Assembly (NCBI RefSeq): GCF_051967575.1
Contig: NZ_JBQCJW010000003.1
Span: 124,001-188,000 of the forward strand
DNA length: 64,000 nucleotides
Reading direction: 5' to 3'
DNA from: Solibacillus silvestris_B
Lineage (GTDB): Bacteria > Bacillota > Bacilli > Bacillales_A > Planococcaceae
Shown here piece after piece: positions 53,081-61,308 of this stretch. A model generated the notes under the pieces. That model did no database searches and was not told the origin of the DNA. It was given only the letters and a program-made list of their open reading frames with translations. The translations under genes were made by a program, and so were the position numbers. Position 1 is the stretch's first letter, and each line of letters starts with the position of its first letter.

Positions 53081-53183
53081 AAATTCGGGTAAGTAATATA
53101 GGTAAGTCGTTGCACAGGGGAGCAATGAGCGAATAGGCTTTCTTTTTGCTGCCAAATCCAATCGATGGAAGGAGTGTTTGAAA

Positions 53184-53684
53184 TTGAGTAAAAAGAAAGA
53201 AATCAGAAAATTAAAAGACCATGCATTTGCAGACCTTTGTTTAATTGAAAAAGAATTTCAGCAAATTGTAAAAAATACTTCGAATAAATCAGGTACTTTT
53301 AAATGGGTGGAGCTATTAAGCAATTATGAATTGGAAGAATTCTATGGACGCCGCAGAGACCGAAAATATGCAACGCTCACAGTTGAATTGTATTCAATAA
53401 TTGAACAACTGTTAAAAGACATCTATAAAGTTATTTTTAAAGGTAAATATAGAAATAAATCCGCTAAAAATATAATTCTTGATTTAGAGGAGAAAATGGG
53501 TGATTGCTTAACTTTTAAGAATAATACTAAATTATTGGCGAATCTCAGAAGTTGTATAGTCCATGAAGAGTTCTCTTTAAAGGCTGCAAGAAAAAAAATA
53601 AATATTAAAAAGAAAAATAGAATATTATTCAAACAATTGATGAAGGATGTTGATCTGTATATAGAAAATATAGAGCTGAAATAA
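53184..53684 (+). CDS. HEPN-like protein of unknown function
   Basis: 166 residues, predicted all-helical. The segment LLANLRSCIVHEEFS (about residues 113-127) contains R-x4-H, the catalytic signature of HEPN domains, followed by a basic tail (KAARKKINIKKKNR). HEPN proteins are RNases found in toxin-antitoxin, abortive infection and CRISPR systems. The start is the TTG at 53184 with AAGGAG 9 bases upstream; the TTG at 53178 is too close to the site. No antitoxin-like partner overlaps it. The AT-rich, Lys-rich composition differs from neighbours, suggesting transfer. The assignment is from the motif and fold type only. Confidence 0.6.
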   Translation: MSKKKEIRKLKDHAFADLCLIEKEFQQIVKNTSNKSGTFKWVELLSNYELEEFYGRRRDRKYATLTVELYSIIEQLLKDIYKVIFKGKYRNKSAKNIILDLEEKMGDCLTFKNNTKLLANLRSCIVHEEFSLKAARKKINIKKKNRILFKQLMKDVDLYIENIELK

Positions 53685-53757
53685 TGTCGGGCTTTTTAAG
53701 TTGAAGATTCTTTCGTCTCTAATGCTAATCAACTCAAACTTCACAACTAAATAATTA

Positions 53758-53810
53758 GGCTCTTATTTGAAATCAATTTGGTTCATCTTGATTTTAAATA
53801 AGAGCCTTCA
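53758..53810. repeat. Long inverted repeat after the HEPN-like gene
   Basis: GGCTCTTATTT-AAATCAA / TTGATTT-AAATAAGAGCC (53758-53806), about 18 paired bases around a 13-base loop. There is no T-tract directly after it, so it may be a poor terminator or an end of a decayed element. The 9-mer GAGCCTTCA at its right end is repeated near 52983. Confidence 0.6.
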
Positions 53811-53849
53811 CAAATTTATATTAATACAAAAAACACCTCATTCTCTAGT

Positions 53850-54225
53850 ATAGTGTGGTTGTCGAGAAAACACTGCCAAAAGAATTAATATCGGTATTTC
53901 GTGAATTAGAAATTCTGAAACACCTTCGAAAAGCGGGTATTACTAAGAAATTTGGCTTTACTTTTTTTTATTTGTTTCAACTTTTTTTGTTTAATCTTTC
54001 ATCACAAGAGTTAGTTCACCCTTTTAAATTCAAAGAAGGGAGACCGTTATCCTACCTTCGACCAAAAACTATCCTTGAAAGAACTATACAAGGTTGCTGC
54101 AACTGTTTCTGGCAAGAAAGGCATCATGTGCTCGATTCAAACCATAATGGCAAATGGGATTCCATTTAAGATTGTGTTTTTTTAAAACCGCAATAATCAA
54201 AGTAAATAGCTTGCCTAATTATATC
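53850..54225 (+). pseudogene. IS4-type transposase remnant
   Basis: Broken frames encode LPKELISVFRELEILKHLRK then AGITKKFGFTFFYLFQLFLF, the N-terminal signature of a Bacillus IS4-type transposase. After an internal deletion comes SLKELYKVAATVSGKKGIMC with ANGIPFKIVF, then, past stops, NRNNQSK. The DDE core is not complete, so the element cannot transpose. No clear terminal inverted repeats were found. It marks the accessory region between the HEPN-like and nuclease genes. Confidence 0.7.
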
Positions 54226-54279
54226 AAGGCTTATTTGTCGATTTCAGTCAGCGAAGTTTGAGATAATTATATAAGAATC

Positions 54280-55827
54280 TTAAATAAATATATATTCACT
54301 ATAATCTTCAAAAATACTCCACATATTTTGAAAATTTGCGTATTTTTGAGCCCTTGGATGTAATTTTTCATTATAATTCACATGATATGTTTGTTTATAT
54401 CGGGTTATATAGTAAGCTTGCTCACTTTTCAAAGTAAATTGACATTTTGCGTGATTGTATAAAAAATCACAGCCGACTGCAAAGTTCTCTGTTTTTACAT
54501 AGCTTATAATATCTTGAATAGCAAATCTCATTAAATCCTCTGTCAATATATTTCTACCTGTATTAAAGTCATATTCATTTAATAGAAAAACAAGGTCCCC
54601 TGATGCACGATTAGAAGCTATTTTTCTTACATCCTTATGTTCAATGCCATGCTCACTTTTTAATAGCTTTTTATGATCATAATGCCAATAATCGCCCTGC
54701 ATTTCAAAAATAATACGAAGACCACTTTTTAATGTAGCTACACAATCATTGCGATAGAGTGTGCCTGGTAAGATTACTTCATCTTCAATAGATGCTTCCG
54801 TAAATAATTTTCTTATTACCGTTTTCATTAACTCGCCTGCTTTAGAATCCTTTATCATTAGTGCACATTGAGGACAATTGCTATTTTTAATGGTCCGATT
54901 ATCAATAAAAGCTTCCCATGTATGGCCCTTCTCACATTTCCACCATACCAAACGATTTGTTGCAGCAGAAAGCATTTCTGACAAGCTTCCATTTTTTGAA
55001 ACATCCCATTGTAATGCAATTTCTGGAAATTTCACTTTTAGTGAGTTGCATAAACTACACTTAAACGAAGTATAAAATTCGCCGTTTCTTTTTCTTGTTG
55101 TATATTTATTTGGTGTTGTTGCTTCCACCTCACTTTGGGTATATAGGCATTGAGGACAAGTTAAAAATATTTTCTTTTTACTCCCTTTTCTCCAAGACGA
55201 AAAAGGAAGATTATTATTTTTCTCCGGGTAATAATATGAAGCTAATTCTGAACGTACTTCGTGTAAAAATAATGTTTTATGTTTCAAATTTTGCATATAA
55301 AATTTTAGAAGAGGCCAACATCCTTTACAAATAGGTATTGCTTCATCTGAAACAAAGTCTTTAAAGGTTCTCTGACATACTCCATTACAATTTTCTCTAC
55401 AACACTCTGCAGTAATCCTTGTTGCTGTACCATTCAAAGTACTAATAGAGAGTATCCTAAAACCCATCAACCTCAAACATTGACTAAGAGTTTCTTCAGT
55501 ATGTTTACTTTTTTTCCTAAGTTGAATTTGCTTTTTATATTTTTTGACATCTGGTATTAAAAATTTATATTCGCATTCTTTTTCAAACCAAAATATAAAA
55601 CCTTCAACTGACTTTCTTTTTCCTTTTAACACTTCATTCACTTTACTCCGACTACTTTTACTAATATTTAACGCATGTGCGGCTTCTGACGGAATACGGA
55701 AAGGTCCATAGATTGAATTAACTTTCTTGTATGAAACTTTTTTTTGAAAAGTGGTAACATTATTATCAACTATTATTTTCTGAGCGTAGATCAATGGCAA
55801 CGTAAATTTCATTTCCTCATAAAACAT
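54280..55827 (-). CDS. Zinc-ribbon nuclease with NUMOD1-like motif and Vsr-like domain
   Basis: 515 residues. An N-terminal NUMOD1/IENR1-like DNA-binding motif (IPSEAAHALNISKSSRSKVN then LKGKRKSVEGFIFWF) lies at about 40-80. Several CxxC ribbons follow (CPQCLYTQ, CSLCNSL), plus one unit of the DUF4379 treble-clef type (PEIALQWDVSKNGSL...WWKCEKGHTWEAFI...NCPQC, about 265-335). The C-terminus is Vsr/EDxHD-like: RNDCVATLKSGLRIIFEMQG then DYWHYDHKKLL, DVRK and LLNEYDF. It should cleave DNA, as a homing or defence endonuclease. ATG 55827 has AAGGGG upstream. It sits next to a tRNA. Confidence 0.75.
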   Translation of the reverse strand: MFYEEMKFTLPLIYAQKIIVDNNVTTFQKKVSYKKVNSIYGPFRIPSEAAHALNISKSSRSKVNEVLKGKRKSVEGFIFWFEKECEYKFLIPDVKKYKKQIQLRKKSKHTEETLSQCLRLMGFRILSISTLNGTATRITAECCRENCNGVCQRTFKDFVSDEAIPICKGCWPLLKFYMQNLKHKTLFLHEVRSELASYYYPEKNNNLPFSSWRKGSKKKIFLTCPQCLYTQSEVEATTPNKYTTRKRNGEFYTSFKCSLCNSLKVKFPEIALQWDVSKNGSLSEMLSAATNRLVWWKCEKGHTWEAFIDNRTIKNSNCPQCALMIKDSKAGELMKTVIRKLFTEASIEDEVILPGTLYRNDCVATLKSGLRIIFEMQGDYWHYDHKKLLKSEHGIEHKDVRKIASNRASGDLVFLLNEYDFNTGRNILTEDLMRFAIQDIISYVKTENFAVGCDFLYNHAKCQFTLKSEQAYYITRYKQTYHVNYNEKLHPRAQKYANFQNMWSIFEDYSEYIFI

Positions 55828-55890
55828 TGTCCCACCCCTTAAATAGTACATACGTTCTTTTTATTGTACTATATATTAATGGTATAAAAC

Positions 55891-55932
55891 AAAGAAAAAA
55901 CCGCCATGCTCGATAAAAATCAAGTACGGCGG
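55891..55932 (-). terminator. Terminator after tRNA-Arg
   Basis: Stem CCGCCGT-CT-GAT / ATC-AG-GGCGG followed on the minus strand by TTTTTTC. Confidence 0.85.
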
Positions 55933-55941
55933 CTGCATATA

Positions 55942-56015
55942 CGTCCCCAGTAGGATTCGAACCTACGACCGCGAGCTTAGAAGGCCCGTGCTCTATCCAG
56001 CTGAGCTATGGAGAC
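55942..56015 (-). tRNA. tRNA-Arg (anticodon UCU)
   Basis: 74 bases on the minus strand. Acceptor stem GTCTCCA / TGGGGAC with discriminator G; D arm TAGCTCAGCTGGATAGAGCA; anticodon stem CGGGC / GCTCG with loop CTTCTAA, giving TCT (reads AGA); T arm with GGTTCGAATCC. The 3' CCA is not encoded. tRNA genes of this kind are common integration targets; the neighbouring accessory genes lie on its 3' side. Confidence 0.97.
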
Positions 56016-56146
56016 ATGTTTTTCATCACCAATTGGTAATAAAGACAATTTTTATTATATGGTACATTTCTTTTAAAGTCAACTATCTATTTTCAAATAA
56101 TAATTATTCAACAAAAGTAATTTTCCACATTTCTTATTGCACTATA

Positions 56147-56190
56147 AAAAAGTGAAGCTCCATCTCAAATCAAAGCCTCACCTTTTTCCC
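56147..56190 (-). terminator. Terminator after ysnB
   Basis: Stem AAAAAGGTGA-GCT / AGC-TCACTTTTT followed by T-tract on the minus strand. Confidence 0.8.
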
Positions 56191-56192
56191 GA

Positions 56193-56693
56193 CTAGCGCT
56201 CAAAAAACATTTCGTCGATCAAATTATTATTATCGTCATAGCAATGCAATGTAAAGTTTGCTGGCGTTATTGTAAGCAAGACAAAAGACTTTTCTTTTAT
56301 CCGCCGCGGCTTCAGTAAGCTGCCCGGATTAATAAAAAGAATATCATCAATATATTCCGCGCCCAGTACATGTGAATGACCAAAACATACGATTTGTGCA
56401 CCGACTTCCTTTGCGCGGTAAATCAGTTTCATCGGAGAGTTTTTCACATCGTATAAATGCCCGTGTGTCACATACACACGATTTCCATTTACCTGAAACA
56501 GCATCTCCTCCAAATAGTTCTGGTCATGATCACAATTCCCTTTCACACGCTCTACTCCTTGCAGAGCTGGATGTGTATACGGCAATTCACTATCACCACA
56601 ATGGATCACTTTATGCGCATCTGGATGGTAGCCCTTTACACGTTCAATGATTTCCTCGTCACCATGTGTATCACTCATAATCAATAGCTTCAT
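56193..56693 (-). CDS. ysnB: YsnB-type metallophosphoesterase (MJ0936 family)
   Basis: A 166-residue calcineurin-like phosphoesterase. Motifs: MSDTHGDEE (residues 6-14), HCGDSE, KGNCDHD, THGHLYDV (about 90-97) and CFGHSHV (about 117). Family members hydrolyse phosphodiesters with manganese; the physiological substrate is unknown. ATG 56693 is chosen over 56705 because AAAGG touches the earlier codon and the shorter product starts MKLLIMSDTHG like homologues. Last gene of racE-rph-ysnA-ysnB type synteny; gerM of Bacillus subtilis is missing. Confidence 0.92.
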   Translation of the reverse strand: MKLLIMSDTHGDEEIIERVKGYHPDAHKVIHCGDSELPYTHPALQGVERVKGNCDHDQNYLEEMLFQVNGNRVYVTHGHLYDVKNSPMKLIYRAKEVGAQIVCFGHSHVLGAEYIDDILFINPGSLLKPRRIKEKSFVLLTITPANFTLHCYDDNNNLIDEMFFER

Positions 56694-56803
56694 TCGTATC
56701 CACATCCTTTACATTTCTTTACTTAGTGTGACAGCATTGAAACAAAAATTCAATCGTTATTAAACAAATTTTTACAATTTCCAGCAATTACCGAAAAAAA
56801 TCG

Positions 56804-57397
56804 TTATTTCAGCAATTCCGCTAACTGTAATGCTAGCTTGCGAATCGCATTACCACGGTGTGAAATCGCACCTTTTTCATCGGCAGACAGCTCGGCCATA
56901 TGCTTTTCCAATGCGGGCACATAGAAAATCGGGTCATAACCGAATCCGTTTGTTCCCTTCTTCTCATGTGCAATGACACCTTCACATGTACCGAATACCG
57001 TTTTCGTTTCCATATTTGGACCTGCAATCGCCAAAGCACAGCAGAAACGGGCGTTACGCTGTTCTTCCGGAATGTCCTTCATGTTTTCCAGCACTTTCAC
57101 CATATTCGCCTCATCGTCATGATCGCCGGCATAACGTGCTGAATATACACCAGGTTCACCGTTTAATGCATCGATCGCTAAACCGCTGTCATCGGCAATC
57201 ACGATTTGGCCAAGCATGTTCGCTAACGTTTCCGCTTTTAAAATTGCATTTTCCTCAAAAGTCGTACCTGTCTCTTCAATTTCCACATCTGGTGCAACTT
57301 CGAACATCGTGACAACTTCATAGCCGAATGGTCCGAATAGTGCTTCAAAGTCTTTCGCTTTTCCTTTGTTCTTTGTTGCGATTACTACTTGTTTCAT
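56804..57397 (-). CDS. rdgB: XTP/dITP diphosphatase (RdgB/HAM1, YsnA)
   Basis: A 197-residue ITPase: MKQVVIATKNKGKAKDFEAL (residues 1-20), EETGTTFEENAILKAET (about 41-57), ADDSGLAIDALNGEPGVYSA (about 68-87) and SHRGNAIRKLA near the end. It removes deaminated purine nucleoside triphosphates, preventing misincorporation. The ATG overlaps the rph stop by one base (TAATG), so they are coupled. Confidence 0.96.
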   Translation of the reverse strand: MKQVVIATKNKGKAKDFEALFGPFGYEVVTMFEVAPDVEIEETGTTFEENAILKAETLANMLGQIVIADDSGLAIDALNGEPGVYSARYAGDHDDEANMVKVLENMKDIPEEQRNARFCCALAIAGPNMETKTVFGTCEGVIAHEKKGTNGFGYDPIFYVPALEKHMAELSADEKGAISHRGNAIRKLALQLAELLK

Positions 57398-58149
57398 TAT
57401 GCTTCCACCTTTCCGATCAAGTTTGCGATGTCGCCCAATGCTGTTTTTTGCATGTCGATCAGCTGTGCAATGCCTGCTTCTCCTAAATCAAGTAATTCAT
57501 TCAGTTCTGCACGGCTGAATGTCGCTTCTTCTCCAGTTCCTTGCAACTCCACAAATTCGCCGGCACCTGTCATAATAATATTCATATCGACTTGTGCAGC
57601 TGAATCTTCCACATAGTTCAAATCCAATACTGCGCCAGTGTTTTCCAGTTTTCCGACACTTGTAGCAGCTAAATAATCCGTAACCGGGAATTTCCCGAAT
57701 GGTTTTTCTGTCGCTAACTTGGCAATAGCTTGTGTCATTGCTACGAATGCGCCTGTAATCGATGCCGTACGCGTTCCACCATCTGCTTGGATGACGTCAC
57801 AGTCAATCCATACCGTTTTTTCGCCTAATGCTTCCAGATCAACAACAGCCCGTAATGCTCGGCCGATTAAGCGTTGAATTTCCATTGTGCGACCACTAAC
57901 CTTCCCTGCAGAGCTTTCACGGCGTGTGCGTTGCTCTGTAGCGCGTGGCAGCATTGAATATTCAGCCGTAATCCAGCCTTTTCCTTGTCCACGTAAAAAG
58001 CCTGGTACTTTGTCTTCAATTGTTGCTGTACATATTACTTTCGTATGTCCAACCGTAATTAATACCGAGCCTTCCGGATGCATTAAATAATTATTATCAA
58101 TTTGAACCGGACGTAATTCATTCACAGCTCGTAAGTCATGTCTAGTCAT
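57397..58149 (-). CDS. rph: Ribonuclease PH
   Basis: A 250-residue phosphorolytic 3'-exoribonuclease that matures tRNA 3' ends: GSVLITVGHTKVICTATIED, FLRGQGKGWITAEYSMLPRA, EIQRLIGRALRAVVDLEALG, the catalytic region WIDCDVIQADGGTRTASITG and DLNYVEDSAAQVDMNIIMTG. ATG 58149 follows GAGGAGG at 9 bases; a frame from TTG 58164 would begin at the ribosome site. Confidence 0.97.
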   Translation of the reverse strand: MTRHDLRAVNELRPVQIDNNYLMHPEGSVLITVGHTKVICTATIEDKVPGFLRGQGKGWITAEYSMLPRATEQRTRRESSAGKVSGRTMEIQRLIGRALRAVVDLEALGEKTVWIDCDVIQADGGTRTASITGAFVAMTQAIAKLATEKPFGKFPVTDYLAATSVGKLENTGAVLDLNYVEDSAAQVDMNIIMTGAGEFVELQGTGEEATFSRAELNELLDLGEAGIAQLIDMQKTALGDIANLIGKVEA

Positions 58150-58224
58150 TCGTGACCTCCTCAATTTGTTCGCGCACTTATCTTAACACACTTTAAGATT
58201 GGTCTAAAGCGGAAATGCACGATA

Positions 58225-58273
58225 CACAAGCAAAAAGGCTCAAATTAGACAATATGCCTAAACTAAGCCTTTT
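58225..58273 (-). terminator. Terminator after racE
   Basis: Stem AAAAGGCT-A-TTAG / CTAA-T-AGCCTTTT (58233-58273) followed on the minus strand by TTTTTGCTT. Confidence 0.75.
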
Positions 58274-58280
58274 CATTACT

Positions 58281-59081
58281 TTATTGTTCAAATGAAATTT
58301 TGCGAATGTCCAATTTATCTTGCTCCAGCCAACGTTCCGCTATTGAACGGAAAATCGGCACGGAACCAGAAGCATGCAGTATATGCTGTGGCGGCTCTAT
58401 TTCAGTACGCAGTTGCCCTTTATAGCTTAAAATTGCTTCGACATCTTTTGCCGTTTCTTCGGCAGATGACAGCACATGAATATGTGGCCCGACTGCCGCT
58501 TCAATTTGCTTTTGTAAAATAGGATAATGTGTACAGCCTAAAATGACTGTATCGAAACGTACTTCTTCCAACGGCTTTAAACCTTTCGCAACAAGGTCAT
58601 AAGAAAATTGCCCTTCATATTCGCCACTTTCAACAAGCGGAACAAAAGTTGGGCACGCAAGCGGTATAATTGCCGCTTTAGTCGACAACGATTTTACCGC
58701 AAGCTCATATGCACCACTTTTGATCGTGCCTTCTGTTGCGAGTACGACGATCTCGTTTTTCCTCGTCTTTTTTATTGCCGCTCGTGCTCCCGCATTAATT
58801 ACACCTAAAACTGGAAATGGCATATGCTTCTGTAAACTTTCCAATGCAACGGCTGTCGCTGTATTACACGCAATGACAAGCATTTTCACATTCATCTTTT
58901 CAAGCACTTTTGCCATTTGCCATGTAAAGTTGCGCACTTCTTGTTTTGAACGGGGCCCATAAGGACAGCGCGCCGTATCGCCTATATAATATATTGTTTC
59001 ATTTGGCAAAAGCTCCATTATCGCTTTTGCAACGGTTAAACCGCCAACTCCAGAATCGATTACACCAATTGGGGCATTCAC
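58281..59081 (-). CDS. racE: Glutamate racemase
   Basis: 266 residues. IGVIDSGVGGLTVAKAIMEL (residues 5-24), CPYGPRS, ACNTATAVALE with catalytic Cys (about 74) and GCTHYPILQ with the second Cys (about 185). It makes D-glutamate for peptidoglycan. The start is GTG with GAGGCGG 5 bases upstream. racE is cotranscribed with the marR-type gene upstream (16-base gap). Confidence 0.96.
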   Translation of the reverse strand: MNAPIGVIDSGVGGLTVAKAIMELLPNETIYYIGDTARCPYGPRSKQEVRNFTWQMAKVLEKMNVKMLVIACNTATAVALESLQKHMPFPVLGVINAGARAAIKKTRKNEIVVLATEGTIKSGAYELAVKSLSTKAAIIPLACPTFVPLVESGEYEGQFSYDLVAKGLKPLEEVRFDTVILGCTHYPILQKQIEAAVGPHIHVLSSAEETAKDVEAILSYKGQLRTEIEPPQHILHASGSVPIFRSIAERWLEQDKLDIRKISFEQ

Positions 59082-59097
59082 TTGTACCGCCTCTATC

Positions 59098-59541
59098 CTA
59101 TTTCATTAATAAATGTAATTTTTGTAAAGTTCTTGATAATTGCTCAAACTCTTCTTCGTTAAATTCCTCAGTAATTTCACGTAAATATTCTTGACGCTTT
59201 ATAATTACTTCTTGAATAATTCGCTCCCCTTCTGGCAAAAGATGAATACGTACAACACGTCGATCGTTTTCGTCTCGTACACGTTGAACCAATTCACTTT
59301 TCTCCATACGGTCCACTAAATCAGTCGTTGTCGAAAATGCTAAATACATTTTCGTCGACAAATCACCAATCGTCATATCACCAGATTCATGCAACCATTG
59401 CAATGCAACAAATTGCGGAGGTGTAATCGTATAATTGCTTAATATTTCGCGACCTTTCTGTTTAATCAAGTGAGAAATATATCTTAATTCTTTTTCTAGG
59501 ATTGCTACAGATTCAGAGCTATGTGTGCTTTGATCTTTCAT
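59098..59541 (-). CDS. MarR-family transcriptional regulator (YsmB type)
   Basis: A 147-residue winged-helix protein: NYTITPPQFVALQWLHESGD (about residues 40-59), MTIGDLSTKMYLAFSTTTDL (recognition helix region), then VDRMEKSELVQRVRDENDRR (the wing with the DxR motif) and a C-terminal dimer helix. Target genes are unknown; it lies just upstream of racE as in Bacillus subtilis. The ATG has a GGAGTGAATGG site. Confidence 0.93.
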   Translation of the reverse strand: MKDQSTHSSESVAILEKELRYISHLIKQKGREILSNYTITPPQFVALQWLHESGDMTIGDLSTKMYLAFSTTTDLVDRMEKSELVQRVRDENDRRVVRIHLLPEGERIIQEVIIKRQEYLREITEEFNEEEFEQLSRTLQKLHLLMK

Positions 59542-59614
59542 CTATTCCATTCACTCCCCGATATGCTTCATAGTTCTATTTTGAAGTTTTTTAGGAAAAA
59601 TAGCAAGTCTCCAA

Positions 59615-59836
59615 TCAGTTTATTGACAATTCCTGAAGTCTTAGAAGCTCAAGAATCGCTTGCGTACGACTTGATACACCTAGCTTTTGAATCGTATTCG
59701 AAATATGATTACGAACGGTCTTTTCACTAATGCCTAACTTGGTCGATATTTCCCGGGTTGAATAGTCCTTTATTAAAAGCTCAAAAATTTCGCGTTCTCT
59801 TTTCGTTAACAGCGAACGATGCTGCGGACGATTCAT
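59615..59836 (-). CDS. gerE: Spore coat regulator GerE
   Basis: A 73-residue LuxR-type DNA-binding domain: LTKREREIFELLIKDYSTRE (residues 10-29), then ISTKLGISEKTVRNHISNTI and QKLGVSSRTQAILELLRL. Length and sequence match GerE, the late mother-cell regulator that modulates SigK-dependent coat genes. The ATG has AGGAGGG about 11 bases upstream. Same place as in Bacillus subtilis. Confidence 0.96.
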   Translation of the reverse strand: MNRPQHRSLLTKREREIFELLIKDYSTREISTKLGISEKTVRNHISNTIQKLGVSSRTQAILELLRLQELSIN

Positions 59837-59905
59837 TTTGCAACACCCTCCTATCCTCTTCTTTGTACATTATGTCGAATATACAAAGCAGGTGAGGGCA
59901 TTTAA

Positions 59906-60349
59906 CTATTTCCCGAGCAATAATTTTTTTTGCTCCTCTAATAGCGGGACTCCTTTACCCGTATCATAGTTCAATTGTACAAGTGTTCCGCGCCCTGTAT
60001 AGCATAATTCATCTTTTTTATTTTTCACCATATAATGCAAGTCCATTGATGAAGTGCCAATTGATGCTGTTTTCACAAAAATTGTCAATTCCTCATCGAA
60101 GAATACTTCCTTCAAGTAATCGCATTGGATATCTGCTACAACCAGCATATTTTTATTTCCTGATTCTGCTGTGAATTCGAATCCTAACGCTTTAAAATAC
60201 TCAATCCGCGCAAATTCGAAATATGCAAACACCTTTGTATTATTCACATGCCCATACATATCGGTCTCCGAAAAACGCACTTTTACCTTTGTCGAAAACG
60301 AAAAACCCGCCATCCATTCTGTCACATCCTGAATATATGTAGCCCGCAT
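59906..60349 (-). CDS. ysmA: Acyl-CoA thioesterase, 4HBT hotdog fold (YsmA type)
   Basis: A 147-residue hotdog-fold protein with the 4HBT motif VRFSETDMYGHVNNTKVFAY (catalytic Asp about residue 30) and ARIEYFKALG. It is expected to hydrolyse acyl-CoA thioesters; the substrate is unknown. The ATG at 60349 has AGGAGG 7 bases upstream; the ATG at 60379 starts before the ribosome site. It lies between sdhB and gerE as in Bacillus subtilis. Confidence 0.93.
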   Translation of the reverse strand: MRATYIQDVTEWMAGFSFSTKVKVRFSETDMYGHVNNTKVFAYFEFARIEYFKALGFEFTAESGNKNMLVVADIQCDYLKEVFFDEELTIFVKTASIGTSSMDLHYMVKNKKDELCYTGRGTLVQLNYDTGKGVPLLEEQKKLLLGK

Positions 60350-60469
60350 AAAAATTCCTCCTTTTAAGTAAATCATCATCCCCTGATAATGAATATGTAT
60401 TCATTATAGCAATAAATGAAGTTTTGGAAAAGAATACACTTTTTAGCTTGCAGGCAGAAACGGAAACAT

Positions 60470-60499
60470 CAAAAAAAGACCCCCACCGAAGTGAGAGCC
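60470..60499 (-). terminator. Terminator after sdhB
   Basis: Stem GGCTCTCAC / GTGGGGGTC with a TTCG loop (60478-60499) followed on the minus strand by seven T. Confidence 0.85.
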
Positions 60500-60515
60500 T
60501 TGAAGCTGACTGAAA

Positions 60516-61292
60516 TTAGTCAACCATATGGTCAGAACCGAAGAAGTTCTTGAACATTTGAACTGTTGTTGCACGGTTTAATGCAGCGATAGATGTTGTT
60601 AAAGGAATACCTTTTGGACAAGCAGCTACACAGTTTTGAGAGTTACCACAGTTTGCAAGACCACCGTCGCCCATGATTGCAGCTAAACGCTCGTCTTTAT
60701 TCATTGCACCAGTTGGGTGTGTGTTGAATAAACGTACTTGCGATAATGGAGCTGGGCCGATGAATGAAGCGCCTTCAGACACGTTTGGACATGCTTCCAT
60801 ACATACACCACAAGTCATGCATTTAGATAGTTCGTATGCCCATTGACGTTTGCGCTCAGGCATACGAGGACCTTCCCCTAGATCGTAAGTGCCATCGATT
60901 GGAACCCATGCTTTTACTTTCTTAAGCGCATTGAACATGCGCTCACGGTCTACTTGCAAGTCACGTACAACCGGGAAAGTTTTCATTGGCTCTAAGCGGA
61001 TTGGCTGAGTTAATTTGTCTACTAATGCTGAACAAGATTGTTGCGGACGTCCGTTGATAACCATTGAACATGCACCACAAACTTCTTCTAAACAGTTCAT
61101 ATCCCATGTTACCGGCGTTGTTTTTTGACCGTCGGCCGTTACAGGATATTTTTGGATATGCATTAATGCAGAGATTACGTTCATACCAGGACGGTAAGGA
61201 ACTTCAAATTTCTCAACACGTGTAGGACCATTCTCACTATCTTGACGAACGATTTCTAACTTAACTGTTCTTCCAGTATTTACTGTTTCCAT
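60516..61292 (-). CDS. sdhB: Succinate dehydrogenase iron-sulfur subunit
   Basis: 258 residues. [2Fe-2S] ligands in CLEEVCGACSMVINGRPQQS plus C (about residues 68-89), [4Fe-4S]/[3Fe-4S] ligands in CMTCGVCMEACPN (about 159) and CGNSQNCVAACPKGIP (about 215-230). It passes electrons from SdhA FAD to the SdhC haems and quinone. 16 bases after sdhA. Confidence 0.97.
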   Translation of the reverse strand: METVNTGRTVKLEIVRQDSENGPTRVEKFEVPYRPGMNVISALMHIQKYPVTADGQKTTPVTWDMNCLEEVCGACSMVINGRPQQSCSALVDKLTQPIRLEPMKTFPVVRDLQVDRERMFNALKKVKAWVPIDGTYDLGEGPRMPERKRQWAYELSKCMTCGVCMEACPNVSEGASFIGPAPLSQVRLFNTHPTGAMNKDERLAAIMGDGGLANCGNSQNCVAACPKGIPLTTSIAALNRATTVQMFKNFFGSDHMVD

Positions 61293-61308
61293 TTTTTAGT
61301 TCCCCCTT

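Noticed and set aside
53758..53810. Inverted repeat as terminal repeat of the IS4 remnant
   Set aside because: It is a single hairpin; no matching copy was found on the far side of the transposase remnant.
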